Assembly: GCA_020848375.1 (NCBI GenBank)
Contig: JADLAF010000071.1
Location: 1-39,775, forward strand
Origin: Ignavibacteriaceae bacterium
GTDB lineage: Bacteria > Bacteroidota > Ignavibacteria > Ignavibacteriales > Ignavibacteriaceae
DNA: 39,775 nucleotides
Direction of reading: 5' to 3'
Position 1 is the stretch's first letter; every line of letters starts with the position of its first letter. The translations under genes were made by a program, and so were the position numbers. The notes under the pieces are model-generated. The model worked only from the letters and a program-made list of their open reading frames with translations. It searched no databases and was not told where the DNA came from. Below, in pieces: positions 1-7,954 of the stretch.

Positions 1-728
1 AGAATTTTTATCTGCTCTGATATGATAAACTTCCGCTGAGTCTTTGCGATGTTTTCCTGAACTTTTCCGTCAATCTCAATTTCTATACGTAGTATATCAA
101 TTTCAGTGTTCAGCATTTTGATCAGTTCATAATACTGTTCACGCAGACTATATATCGAAAGCAGCCGCTGCTTATTCTCTATTGACTGTGTAACATTAGC
201 AGCAGCAAAAAACAATTTCTTCTGCGGGTTATCAATCAGGTCAAATGATGCAGCAAGATCCTGGTTTCCGGTTTTGCTTAATTTAAGGTACTCTTTAAAA
301 AGATTTGTCGCCTGCCGGACGAGTGCATCAATTTCATTCGAGTTCATTACTCCGGGGAGCAAAAAATCAACATTGGCTTCAAAAAATTCTTTCCGATCAG
401 TAAAAGAAACGATTTTACCCTGCACCAACCCGTCAACAAGCACCTTCATCAGCCCGTTTGGAAGACGCACCATTTGTTGGATTCTGGCTATAGTCCCCTC
501 AAGGTAAAGGTCTTCCTTACCCGGGTTCTCGATTGAAGAACGGATTTGTGTGGTCAGGAAAAGAATCTTCCCTGCTTCCATTGCATGGTTAGCAGCAGTT
601 ATGGACTGCTCCCTGCCGACCAGCACCGGATAAATCATAAAAGGGAAAATTACCATATCCCGCAGCGGTAGTACCGGCATTACCCGGGGAATTTCAATTT
701 CCCCTGTCTGTTCTGCCTCATTTTTCAT
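1..728 (-). CDS. lon: Lon protease, N-terminal part (cut by window edge)
   Basis: ATP-dependent cytosolic serine protease that degrades misfolded and regulatory proteins. Only the first 242 codons are present; the gene runs off the left edge. I translated the minus strand from an ATG at 728. The start of the protein reads MKNEAEQTGEIEIPRVMPVL, followed by LRDMVIFPFMIYP and LVGREQS, the hallmark of the Lon substrate-binding (LAN) domain. The later segment EIEIDGKVQENIAKTQRKF is the start of the helical linker before the AAA+ module. The AAA+ and Ser-Lys protease domains lie outside the window, so catalytic residues cannot be checked. It is divergent from the metal-efflux operon that begins at 903. 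Confidence 0.93.
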   Translation of the reverse strand, partial: MKNEAEQTGEIEIPRVMPVLPLRDMVIFPFMIYPVLVGREQSITAANHAMEAGKILFLTTQIRSSIENPGKEDLYLEGTIARIQQMVRLPNGLMKVLVDGLVQGKIVSFTDRKEFFEANVDFLLPGVMNSNEIDALVRQATNLFKEYLKLSKTGNQDLAASFDLIDNPQKKLFFAAANVTQSIENKQRLLSIYSLREQYYELIKMLNTEIDILRIEIEIDGKVQENIAKTQRKFIISEQIKI

Positions 729-786
729 ATAATATCAGCTTTCCAAGTCATCGTGAATTCAAACCTAAAATTTACCAAAAATCCGA

Positions 787-814
787 CCGTCCTTCAAGAT
801 AAAAGACCGGACGG
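787..814. repeat. Small inverted repeat between lon and the efflux operon
   Basis: CCGTCC (787-792) and GGACGG (809-814) form a 6-bp inverted repeat with a 16-nt loop in the divergent intergenic region. It could be an operator or a chance hairpin. No T-tract follows it. Confidence 0.25.
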
Positions 815-865
815 GGGGCTAACCACCCCTTTCATCATACCATTTTAAGCCAAAAGCTCCCCCTG

Positions 866-898
866 TTTGCAAGATGTACAAAATTTTACTTATTTTTG
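866..898 (+). promoter_or_regulatory. Bacteroidota-type promoter for the metal-efflux operon
   Basis: TTTG at 866-869 and TATTTTTG at 891-898 match the Bacteroidota -33 (TTTG) and -7 (TAnnTTTG) boxes, separated by 21 nt. The -7 box ends only 4 nt before the ATG at 903. The transcript would therefore start at or next to the start codon and be leaderless or nearly so. The match is visible in the sequence; use as a promoter is inferred. Confidence 0.45.
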
Positions 899-902
899 CA
901 AC

Positions 903-1313
903 ATGAAATTATTGCGATTTTCCATTTTAACCATCTATCTGACCGGAGTGCTCAACATCCCGGTTTTGGCACATTTCTGTGCAATGGAAGAATCGTTTAG
1001 TCTGCAGGTATGTGATATGTGCACTGAGCCGGAGGAGTCCTCCTGCTGCTCGGAAACCGAAGAGTCACCGGTTAAGGAAAAATTAGAGTCCCAGTATGAG
1101 GAGTGCTGCTCAACCGAGATCAGCGATTCAAATCTGGACTGCCAGATTTCCGGTAACCAGAAAATACTTCTTACTCCTGAACTTTCAGTGATTTCAATTC
1201 TTAGCGAAAGCGTTGGAGAAGGAATTTCATCATTCGGGAAATTTTCACCCGATACCTCTCCCCCACCCAGGGGGGTTCCCGTCTATTTATTCCACAATAT
1301 ACTTCTGATCTGA
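903..1313 (+). CDS. HYC_CC_PP-like small Cys-rich secreted protein
   Basis: 136-residue exported protein. Residues 1-23 are a signal peptide (MKLLRFSILTIYLTG..). The mature part starts with HFC (H24, C26), followed by CxxC (C37, C40), two CC pairs (48-49 and 68-69), a lone C80 and a PPP motif near the C terminus. This order (H-x-C, CC, PP) matches the small Bacteroidota family called HYC_CC_PP, often found beside copper or heavy-metal efflux genes. The Cys/His content suggests periplasmic Cu(I)/Ag(I) binding, but no function is established. I chose ATG 903 over the upstream TTG at 867 because it places the signal peptide at the N terminus. It is the first gene of the efflux operon, 82 bp before cusA. 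Confidence 0.75.
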   Translation: MKLLRFSILTIYLTGVLNIPVLAHFCAMEESFSLQVCDMCTEPEESSCCSETEESPVKEKLESQYEECCSTEISDSNLDCQISGNQKILLTPELSVISILSESVGEGISSFGKFSPDTSPPPRGVPVYLFHNILLI

Positions 1314-1342
1314 GAATCACGCAGTTCTAATTTAACGGTCTG

Positions 1343-1365
1343 AGACAATCCGTAAGGAATTGTCT
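1343..1365 (+). promoter_or_regulatory. Hairpin in the leader of cusA
   Basis: AGACAAT (1343-1349) and ATTGTCT (1359-1365) form a 7-bp inverted repeat, extended inward by CC/GG with one bulged A. It sits 30 nt upstream of the cusA ATG. It has no T-tract, so it is not a simple terminator. It may be an operator or an mRNA stability or processing element inside the operon. Confidence 0.3.
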
Positions 1366-1395
1366 ATCCATTTATTAAACTTAAGCAGATTCATC

Positions 1396-4300
1396 ATGAT
1401 TGAAAAAATTATTGACTGGTCGGCTAAAAACCGGTTCTTAGTCATCATCATTTATATACTCCTGACGGCGGCAGGGTTATATTCCCTCTACAATCTGAAT
1501 ATTGATGCAATTCCTGATCTTTCGGAGAATCAGGTCATCGTATATACAGAATGGATGGGGCGTTCCGCTGAAATTGTTGAGAACCAGCTTACTTTTCCTC
1601 TGGTTTCGGCTCTACAGGGTCTTTCCGATGTTAAAGATATCAGAGGCAGTTCCATGTTCGGTATGTCTTTCATCTTTGTCATTTTTGAGGAAGATGTTGA
1701 CCTTAAACGGGCAAGATCGCAGGTACTGGAAAAACTATCATCAATTCAGTCCGCGCTTCCTCAGGGAGCAAAACCGATTCTTGGACCTGACGGCACCGGA
1801 GTCGGGCATATTCTCTGGTACACCCTTCGCGGTGAAAAACATGATCTTGCAGAACTGAGGTCTTTGCAGGACTGGTTTGTTAAACTACGCCTCTCCGCAG
1901 TACCCGGAGTTGCAGAGGTAGCCAGTATCGGCGGATTTGTAAAACAGTATCAGATTATCTTAAATCCGGATAAACTCACTTATTATAATATTGCGCCATC
2001 ACTGGTGACCGCTGCACTCAGGAAAAGCAACAGCGAAGCGGGGGGAAGAATCATAGAAATGACCGATACTGAATATTATATACGCGGTAAAGGATACTTC
2101 ACCGGACTGGATGATCTGGCAAATGTTGTTGTAACAACCCTCCCCGGCGGTCGGGCGGTATATATCAAAGATGTTGCATCAGTTAGTTTTGGAACTGAAC
2201 TGCGGCGCGGTCTTCTTGATGCTGACGGTGAGGGGGAGGTTACGGGCGGAATCATTGTTATGCAAAACGGAGAAAACGCTAAAGAGGTTATTGACCGCGT
2301 TAAGAAAAAAATGGAAGAAATAAAATCCGGACTGCCTGAGGGGGTTTCTATTCATATAGATTATGATCGCAGCGAGCTGATTGTGGCTGCTGTGTCAACA
2401 CTGGAACGCGCGCTGCTCGAAGCGGCTATAACCGTCTCCCTCATGGTTGCTATCTTCCTCCTTCACTTCAGAAGCATCGTAAGAATTCTTATCGAAATCC
2501 CCGTTGCAGTAATCCTATCATTTATTCTGATGTACCTTTTTGATATTACAACAAATATCATGAGTCTGGGAGGCATCATCATTGCAATCGGAGTAATTGT
2601 TGACTCCTCCATTGTTATGGTTGAGAATGCTTACCGAAATATTGCAGCGAAAATAAAAGAAAAAGGCGTCTTATCTGATGCAGATTATAAGGAAATCTCT
2701 ATTAACTCTGCCAAACAGGTCGGGCGTGCCATATTCTTTTCAGAGTTGATGATTTTCATATCATTTGTACCTGTCTTTTTACTCACCGGACAGGAAGGCA
2801 AACTATTTTCTCCGCTCGCTTTCACAAAATCTTTTGTGATGCTCAGTTCAGCAGTCATATCCATTTCTTTAATTCCGGTTATGATGACCTTTCTTATGAG
2901 AGGAAAGTTCAGATCTGAAACGGAAAATCCTGTAACAGGATTTTTCATGAAAATCTATAAGCCGGTAATTCGTCTAGCTTTGAAATACCGCAAGACTGTG
3001 CTTGTAGTGAATATCATTGCACTGCTAACTGCAGTCCCGCTTTATATGAATACCGGATCTGAATTCATGCCATCGCTGGATGAAGGTTCGCTGTTGTTCA
3101 TGCCGGTTACTCTGCCAAATATATCCATAACCGAAGCCAAGAGAATTCTCACCTTGCAGGACAAAATCATCAAATCAGTTCCTGAAGTTGCTTCCGTTCT
3201 AGGTAAAGCAGGGCGCGGAGAAACTGCGACTGATAACGCACCTCTCAGTATGATTGAAACCATAATCATTCTAAAACCTCACGATCAGTGGAGGCCTGGT
3301 ATCACCAAGAATGACATTATCAATGAACTTGATGCAAAATTAAAGCTGCCAGGTGTGAGAAACGGCTGGACTCAGCCGATTATCAATCGTATCAATATGC
3401 TCTCAACAGGAGTACGTTCTGATCTCGGGCTTAAAATATACGGTACAAATCCTGATACTTTAGATTATTACGCAATCAAAGCTGAAAATCTGCTTAAGGG
3501 TGTTGAAGGTATCTCACAGCCGTTTGCAGAAAGAAATCTTGGCGGGCTATATATTGATATTCAGCTTAAACCAGAAGCCAATCGTTATGGCCTTACCTCA
3601 GGCGAGCTCAATTTTATTATTGAATCACTCATTGGCGGAGAAAAGATTTCAGAAGTTTTGAGCGGAAGAGAACGATTCCCGGTAAGCGTTCGTTACTCCC
3701 CTGCTTCGCGTGATGATATTGATGCACTGCGGGATTTACTGATTCCGGTTTCCATAAGCAGCGCAAATAGCAGCAGGTCATCCGGTGGTTCAATTTCCTC
3801 ATCTTCCGCATCAATGGGTAGCATGGGCGGAATGGAAGGAGGTTCGTCTGTAGCGCAAGCCCCGGCACTATCAGTATCAGAGAATGAGTCATCCTCTCTG
3901 CTTACTTCAAATGCATCATCACAATGGGTAAAACTCGGAACTATTGCAGATATATCAATCGTCCCTGGCGCTTCAATGATTAACAGCGAAAACGGATTTC
4001 TCCGCTCTATCGTTTACACAAACGTCTCTGGCCGTGATCTGGGTAGCACGGTTGAAGATGCTGATGAAGTTATAGCAGCCGGCTTAAATCTGCCTGCCGG
4101 ATACACTTACGAATGGGGCGGGCAGTACGAAAATAAAATCAATGCACAGCAACGGCTTCAGTATATAGTTCCGCTTATCCTGGTTGTTATTTTCATGCTT
4201 CTTTATATCACCCTTAGAGACTTTAAGGAAGCATTTGTTGTAATGCTTTCTGTTCCGTTTGCTCTTATTGGCGGTATATTTATGATATATCTGCTTGATT

Positions 4301-4743
4301 ACAATTTCTCTGTAGCCGTGTGGGTTGGTTTTATTGCTCTTTACGGAATTGCAGTAGAAACAGGAGTTGTAATGGTGGTGTATCTTCATGAGGCCCTGGA
4401 CAAAAGAATCAGAGCAGCTCAGAGTGAGGAAAGGGCAGTTACTTCTGCTGATATTTATGAAGCAACGGTAGAAGGTTCGGTTCTCCGCTTAAGACCAAAA
4501 CTGATGACTGTATTCACCAGCATGATCGGGCTTGTACCAATCATGTGGGCAACTGGTACCGGTGCTGATGTAATGAAACCCCTCACTGCGCCGATGATTG
4601 GCGGTCTGCTCACTTCAGCAATTCATGTGCTTATAGTAACGCCGGTTATCTTTATCATGATGAAAGAACACCTGCTTAAAAAAGGCAAACTTACCGTTTC
4701 AAAATTGCATCATGGTGAAAATGATGAGGTTAAACATGCGTAA
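1396..4743 (+). CDS. cusA: CusA/CzcA-family heavy-metal RND efflux pump
   Basis: Inner-membrane proton-driven RND transporter that drives export of Cu(I)/Ag(I) or divalent metals through a tripartite CusCBA-type complex. It is 1115 aa; E. coli CusA is about 1047. Family signatures are the N-terminal helix (IIDWSAKNRFLVIII), VYTEWMGRSAEIVENQLTFP, the TM4 segment with IAIGVIVDSSIVMVENAY (proton-relay Asp), and the late TM motif GIAVETGVVMVVYL followed by RLRPKLMTV (Glu and Lys of the relay). These assign it to the heavy-metal (HME) branch. It has an unusual Ser/Gly/Met-rich insert at about residues 785-838, including SMGSMGGMEGG, in the second periplasmic porter region. ATG 1396 is preferred over TTG 1360 because the family starts at IEKIIDWS. 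Its 3' end overlaps the next gene by 8 bp. No metal sensor gene is in the window. Confidence 0.93.
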   Translation: MIEKIIDWSAKNRFLVIIIYILLTAAGLYSLYNLNIDAIPDLSENQVIVYTEWMGRSAEIVENQLTFPLVSALQGLSDVKDIRGSSMFGMSFIFVIFEEDVDLKRARSQVLEKLSSIQSALPQGAKPILGPDGTGVGHILWYTLRGEKHDLAELRSLQDWFVKLRLSAVPGVAEVASIGGFVKQYQIILNPDKLTYYNIAPSLVTAALRKSNSEAGGRIIEMTDTEYYIRGKGYFTGLDDLANVVVTTLPGGRAVYIKDVASVSFGTELRRGLLDADGEGEVTGGIIVMQNGENAKEVIDRVKKKMEEIKSGLPEGVSIHIDYDRSELIVAAVSTLERALLEAAITVSLMVAIFLLHFRSIVRILIEIPVAVILSFILMYLFDITTNIMSLGGIIIAIGVIVDSSIVMVENAYRNIAAKIKEKGVLSDADYKEISINSAKQVGRAIFFSELMIFISFVPVFLLTGQEGKLFSPLAFTKSFVMLSSAVISISLIPVMMTFLMRGKFRSETENPVTGFFMKIYKPVIRLALKYRKTVLVVNIIALLTAVPLYMNTGSEFMPSLDEGSLLFMPVTLPNISITEAKRILTLQDKIIKSVPEVASVLGKAGRGETATDNAPLSMIETIIILKPHDQWRPGITKNDIINELDAKLKLPGVRNGWTQPIINRINMLSTGVRSDLGLKIYGTNPDTLDYYAIKAENLLKGVEGISQPFAERNLGGLYIDIQLKPEANRYGLTSGELNFIIESLIGGEKISEVLSGRERFPVSVRYSPASRDDIDALRDLLIPVSISSANSSRSSGGSISSSSASMGSMGGMEGGSSVAQAPALSVSENESSSLLTSNASSQWVKLGTIADISIVPGASMINSENGFLRSIVYTNVSGRDLGSTVEDADEVIAAGLNLPAGYTYEWGGQYENKINAQQRLQYIVPLILVVIFMLLYITLRDFKEAFVVMLSVPFALIGGIFMIYLLDYNFSVAVWVGFIALYGIAVETGVVMVVYLHEALDKRIRAAQSEERAVTSADIYEATVEGSVLRLRPKLMTVFTSMIGLVPIMWATGTGADVMKPLTAPMIGGLLTSAIHVLIVTPVIFIMMKEHLLKKGKLTVSKLHHGENDEVKHA

Positions 4744-6031
4744 TTTAATTGTATTGCTTACGATACTTTCAGCCGGACTCAGTGCTCAGCCGCTGAATGA
4801 AATCCTTGATCTGACCTTTAAGAACAACAGTGCATTGCGTTCTTTTGATTACCGTTCAGAAGCAATCAAATCTAAAGCCGGTGCTGCTGGTATATATCCT
4901 GCTCCGCAGATGATGTTTACCATTAACCAGATTCCCTGGCCTGACGGCAATCCGCTCAATGAAGCATATTCGCAGGAGTTGTCCTTTAGTCAGATGTTTA
5001 TGACCGGAGGTAAGCTCGGTGCTATGAGGAGTGCTGAACTCAAAGGAATTCCCCTTGCAGAAGCGCAAAAAAGAGAATATAAGGCAAAGATAGCTTCAGA
5101 GATAACTCAGTCGTATTTCAATCTCTGGGCAATGGATCGGGAGCTTGAATTGCAAAACAGATATAACGCGCTTGTCACACGCCTGATAAATCTAATCAGT
5201 ACGCAGTCATCATCTGGTTACCGCGCTGCTGAACTGATTTCGCTCAAATCTGAATTTGCTGTTTCTCTGATAACGATCAACAAAATGAAGGCCGAAAGAC
5301 GTTCGATGGAGCTCATGTTACTCGGTCAGACCGGAATTTCAGATTCATTACTGAGCGCAGTGGTTCCCATTCTTCAGCCGTCAGATACATTACTAACCAT
5401 CGGAATGGATGCAAACTCAAAGTTGAATCCGCAGCTTTATGTAATGAGCGCGATGGAAGAGATGCTTTCGGCTGAAAAAGAAGCTGTCAGCCGTGGAATG
5501 TATCCTGATCTCATGGCAGAACTGATGTTCATGCGAATGCCTCTCGGTATGCCACTTACAACCAAAACTGATCCTGAAATGATTCATGATCTGGGAAAGG
5601 GTGAAACGGAGTATATGTATGGCCTCAGGTTCAGTTTAACACTTCCATTTCTTCCCGGATACTCGGCAAAGATCAAACATAATGCTGATGAAAAAGCACT
5701 GCAGCGAAGCGCCCTGGCTCTGGAACGCGAAAATATGAGAAAAATGTTTGACCGCGAATCTGCTGCCCTCAGAGAAGAATTCTTTGCAACGGTCAATCTG
5801 ATGCAGTCATACAAAACGGACGTTCTTCCGCTGCTCAGACAGAATATTCAACTGCTCGAAACACTATTTAGCAGCGGCCAGGCGGAGCTTTCCTCATTAC
5901 TGCGCGAAGAAAAAATGTATATCATGAACGAGATGGAAATGCTCGGACTGATAAAAAAAATGCTTTCAATTAAAGCTAAGTATATCCCCTACACTGATTT
6001 TGAACAATTGTCTCAGGAGGGACAGTTATGA
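4736..6031 (+). CDS. TolC/CusC-family outer-membrane efflux channel
   Basis: Outer-membrane factor of the RND efflux complex, 431 aa. It has a signal peptide (MRNLIVLLTILSAGLSAQ) and then two long helical coiled-coil repeats typical of outer membrane efflux proteins (PF02321): LNEILDLTFKNNSALRS near the start, and ERENMRKMFDRESAALREE in the second half. An in-frame ATG lies upstream at 4712, but ATG 4736 puts the signal peptide at the N terminus and has an AGG Shine-Dalgarno-like stretch just upstream. It overlaps cusA by 8 bp and cusB by 4 bp (ATGA), indicating translational coupling. It should form the exit duct for CusA/CusB. Confidence 0.88.
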   Translation: MRNLIVLLTILSAGLSAQPLNEILDLTFKNNSALRSFDYRSEAIKSKAGAAGIYPAPQMMFTINQIPWPDGNPLNEAYSQELSFSQMFMTGGKLGAMRSAELKGIPLAEAQKREYKAKIASEITQSYFNLWAMDRELELQNRYNALVTRLINLISTQSSSGYRAAELISLKSEFAVSLITINKMKAERRSMELMLLGQTGISDSLLSAVVPILQPSDTLLTIGMDANSKLNPQLYVMSAMEEMLSAEKEAVSRGMYPDLMAELMFMRMPLGMPLTTKTDPEMIHDLGKGETEYMYGLRFSLTLPFLPGYSAKIKHNADEKALQRSALALERENMRKMFDRESAALREEFFATVNLMQSYKTDVLPLLRQNIQLLETLFSSGQAELSSLLREEKMYIMNEMEMLGLIKKMLSIKAKYIPYTDFEQLSQEGQL

Positions 6032-7488
6032 AACTTATAAAATTTATATTGCCTCTTTTACTAATATTAATCGCCGGATGCGGCGGAGATGAACCAGCCA
6101 AAACTACTGGCTCATCATATTATTGCCCCATGCATCCTGAAGTAACCTCTGACAGGCCAGGTGCCTGCCCGATCTGCCACATGGATCTGGTTCTAACAAC
6201 TGATACTGAGGGTGCTGAAAATATGATCTCAGGAGATTTCCGTCTTTCTAAAGATGATATTATAAAAGCCAACATCATCACCGCGGAAGTTAAAAAAGGG
6301 AGTATCTCCCCATCATTCAACTTCTCAGGAAAGATTGAAATTCCGGAAGATAACATCCGTATCGTATCGGCCCGATTTTCAGGACGCATTGAATCACTCA
6401 GCGCATCAAGCACCGGTCAGATGCTTTCAAAAGGTTCGCGACTGTTTACAAGTTACAGTGATGAGATGAGCAGATTGTTTAGTGAATACCGGTCGTTATA
6501 TAATTCAGGTTCTGCTGCAAATCAGAATCTGATTAAATCTATGGAAGATCGTCTTTTGCTCAAAGGATTAACCCATGAGCAGATTACCTCTCTCCGGTCA
6601 GCATCATCCGATATATTTGATGTGACTTCACCATTCGGCGGAGTAATTGTTGAAAAGTATATCAGCGAAGGCGAGTATTTCAGTGAAGGCACACGTTTAT
6701 TTAAGGTGGCAGACCTTTCCACAGTATGGGCGGTAGCTGATGTTTATACTGATGCTCTGCCATATATAAAAGTTGGCTCCGCCGCTGAAATCAAAACTGA
6801 ATCTACAGGATTTGTAACCCGTTCAAAAGTTTCATTTATTTCCCCCGTTGTTGACAATGCAAGCAGATCGGTTAAGGTGCGGGTGGCATTGAGCAATAAT
6901 GGCTCACTCAGGGCAAATGACTTTGTAACGGTTACATTTACAGCAGCACAGAAAACCGGTATCACTGTCCCCATTAATGCGGTTGTAAGAACCGGCAACG
7001 AAGATATTGTCTGGATCCAAACCGGTGATGAAACATTTAAACCCCGCCGGGTTCAATTAGGGCAAAGAACAGGTGAGTTTTACTCTGTTATATCCGGACT
7101 TTCGGAAGGTGATAAAATTGTCATCAACGGAGTATATCTCCTTGATTCAGAGTCACGCCTCCGGAATTTTACGGGCACAGATGATTCAGCTCTTCATTCA
7201 GGTCATACTGTTGCAAACCCCAAAAAGAAGAAAGAGGAAAAACCGGAAACTCACAATCATAAAGAAAAAGCTGAGTTTCTTGGAAAAACAAATGACGTCC
7301 CTTTTAATAAAGTCTGCCCTCTTCTGGGGGACGAAGTAGCACCTAACAGTCCTAAAGTGAGGTATAAAGGAAAAATTTGGGGATTCTGCTGCCCTGGTTG
7401 TGACGAAAAATTTATGTCTGACCCTGCTAAATATAGTCAGAATATCTCTGCAGACGGCAAATCATATCTCGGTGTATATGAAGACTGA
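6028..7488 (+). CDS. cusB: CusB-type periplasmic adaptor lipoprotein with two metal-binding domains
   Basis: Membrane fusion protein linking CusA to the outer-membrane channel, 486 aa. LIAGC (Cys18) is a lipobox, so the mature protein is probably lipid-anchored. Residues about 31-57 are a heavy-metal-binding domain (YYCPMHPE, then CPICHMDL: C33, H36, C47, C50, H51). Next come the barrel-sandwich and beta-barrel domains (GKIEIPEDNIRIVSARFSGR, VTSPFGGVIVEKYISEGEY, TVWAVADVYTDALPYIKVG). After a Lys-rich His-containing linker there is a C-terminal YHS/TRASH-like domain at about 426-486 (C430; GFCC at 452-455; C458). Many CusB homologues lack this last domain. A strong AGGAGG Shine-Dalgarno (6015-6020) lies 7 nt before the ATG. 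The same terminal domain recurs in the next gene. Confidence 0.9.
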   Translation: MKLIKFILPLLLILIAGCGGDEPAKTTGSSYYCPMHPEVTSDRPGACPICHMDLVLTTDTEGAENMISGDFRLSKDDIIKANIITAEVKKGSISPSFNFSGKIEIPEDNIRIVSARFSGRIESLSASSTGQMLSKGSRLFTSYSDEMSRLFSEYRSLYNSGSAANQNLIKSMEDRLLLKGLTHEQITSLRSASSDIFDVTSPFGGVIVEKYISEGEYFSEGTRLFKVADLSTVWAVADVYTDALPYIKVGSAAEIKTESTGFVTRSKVSFISPVVDNASRSVKVRVALSNNGSLRANDFVTVTFTAAQKTGITVPINAVVRTGNEDIVWIQTGDETFKPRRVQLGQRTGEFYSVISGLSEGDKIVINGVYLLDSESRLRNFTGTDDSALHSGHTVANPKKKKEEKPETHNHKEKAEFLGKTNDVPFNKVCPLLGDEVAPNSPKVRYKGKIWGFCCPGCDEKFMSDPAKYSQNISADGKSYLGVYED

Positions 7489-7548
7489 AACAAAATTTGA
7501 ACTTAGTTCATCAAATAACCAATAACAAAACAAAAAAAGGAAAAACCA

Positions 7549-7893
7549 ATGCGTTCTTTCATATTTCTTTTCGTTTTCTTTCTTGCTGCAGGCGCAACTG
7601 CTTTTGCACAGGATCACACAAACCATAACCATAACACGAAGAAAAACGACAGTGTTACGGTAAAAAGCGAAACCCCTGAGGTGAAGAAAGAGGAATCTGA
7701 CTCAACCAAAATCTGGAACACTGTCTGCCCGGTAATGGGTGAAGAAGTTGACCCAGACGTCAAAACTGTTTCCTATAACGGCAAAGAATACGGATTTTGT
7801 TGCAAAAGCTGCATCAAAAAATTCAGCAAAAACCCCGAAAAATATGCTGCAAAGTTATCTGAAGACGGAACAAAGTTAGTAGGCACCAAATAA
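7549..7893 (+). CDS. Secreted YHS-domain metal-binding protein
   Basis: 114-residue exported protein. It has a signal peptide (MRSFIFLFVFFLAAGATAFA), a His-rich segment (DHTNHNHN, residues 22-29), a charged linker, and a YHS/TRASH-type domain with C60, C84, C85 and C88 (VCPVMGEEVDP, then YGFCCKSC). The domain is clearly paralogous to the C terminus of the upstream CusB. Both have VCP..G.EV, YxGKxxGFCC..C and KF..(D/N)P.KY in the same order and spacing. It lies 60 bp downstream of cusB with a purine-rich AAAAAAGGAAAA before the ATG, and is followed by a strong terminator, so it is probably the last gene of the operon. A periplasmic metal chaperone or buffer role is inferred. Confidence 0.82.
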   Translation: MRSFIFLFVFFLAAGATAFAQDHTNHNHNTKKNDSVTVKSETPEVKKEESDSTKIWNTVCPVMGEEVDPDVKTVSYNGKEYGFCCKSCIKKFSKNPEKYAAKLSEDGTKLVGTK

Positions 7894-7914
7894 TAAAATT
7901 TCGTTGATAATCAG

Positions 7915-7954
7915 AAGGGATGACCTGTAACATCGGTCATCCCTTTATGTTTTT
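7915..7954 (+). terminator. Rho-independent terminator of the efflux operon
   Basis: A perfect 11-bp stem, AAGGGATGACC (7915-7925) with GGTCATCCCTT (7935-7945), has a 9-nt loop and is followed by a T-rich run. It lies 22 bp after the YHS gene and touches the stop codon of the convergent phosphatase gene, so it may serve both directions. Confidence 0.85.
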
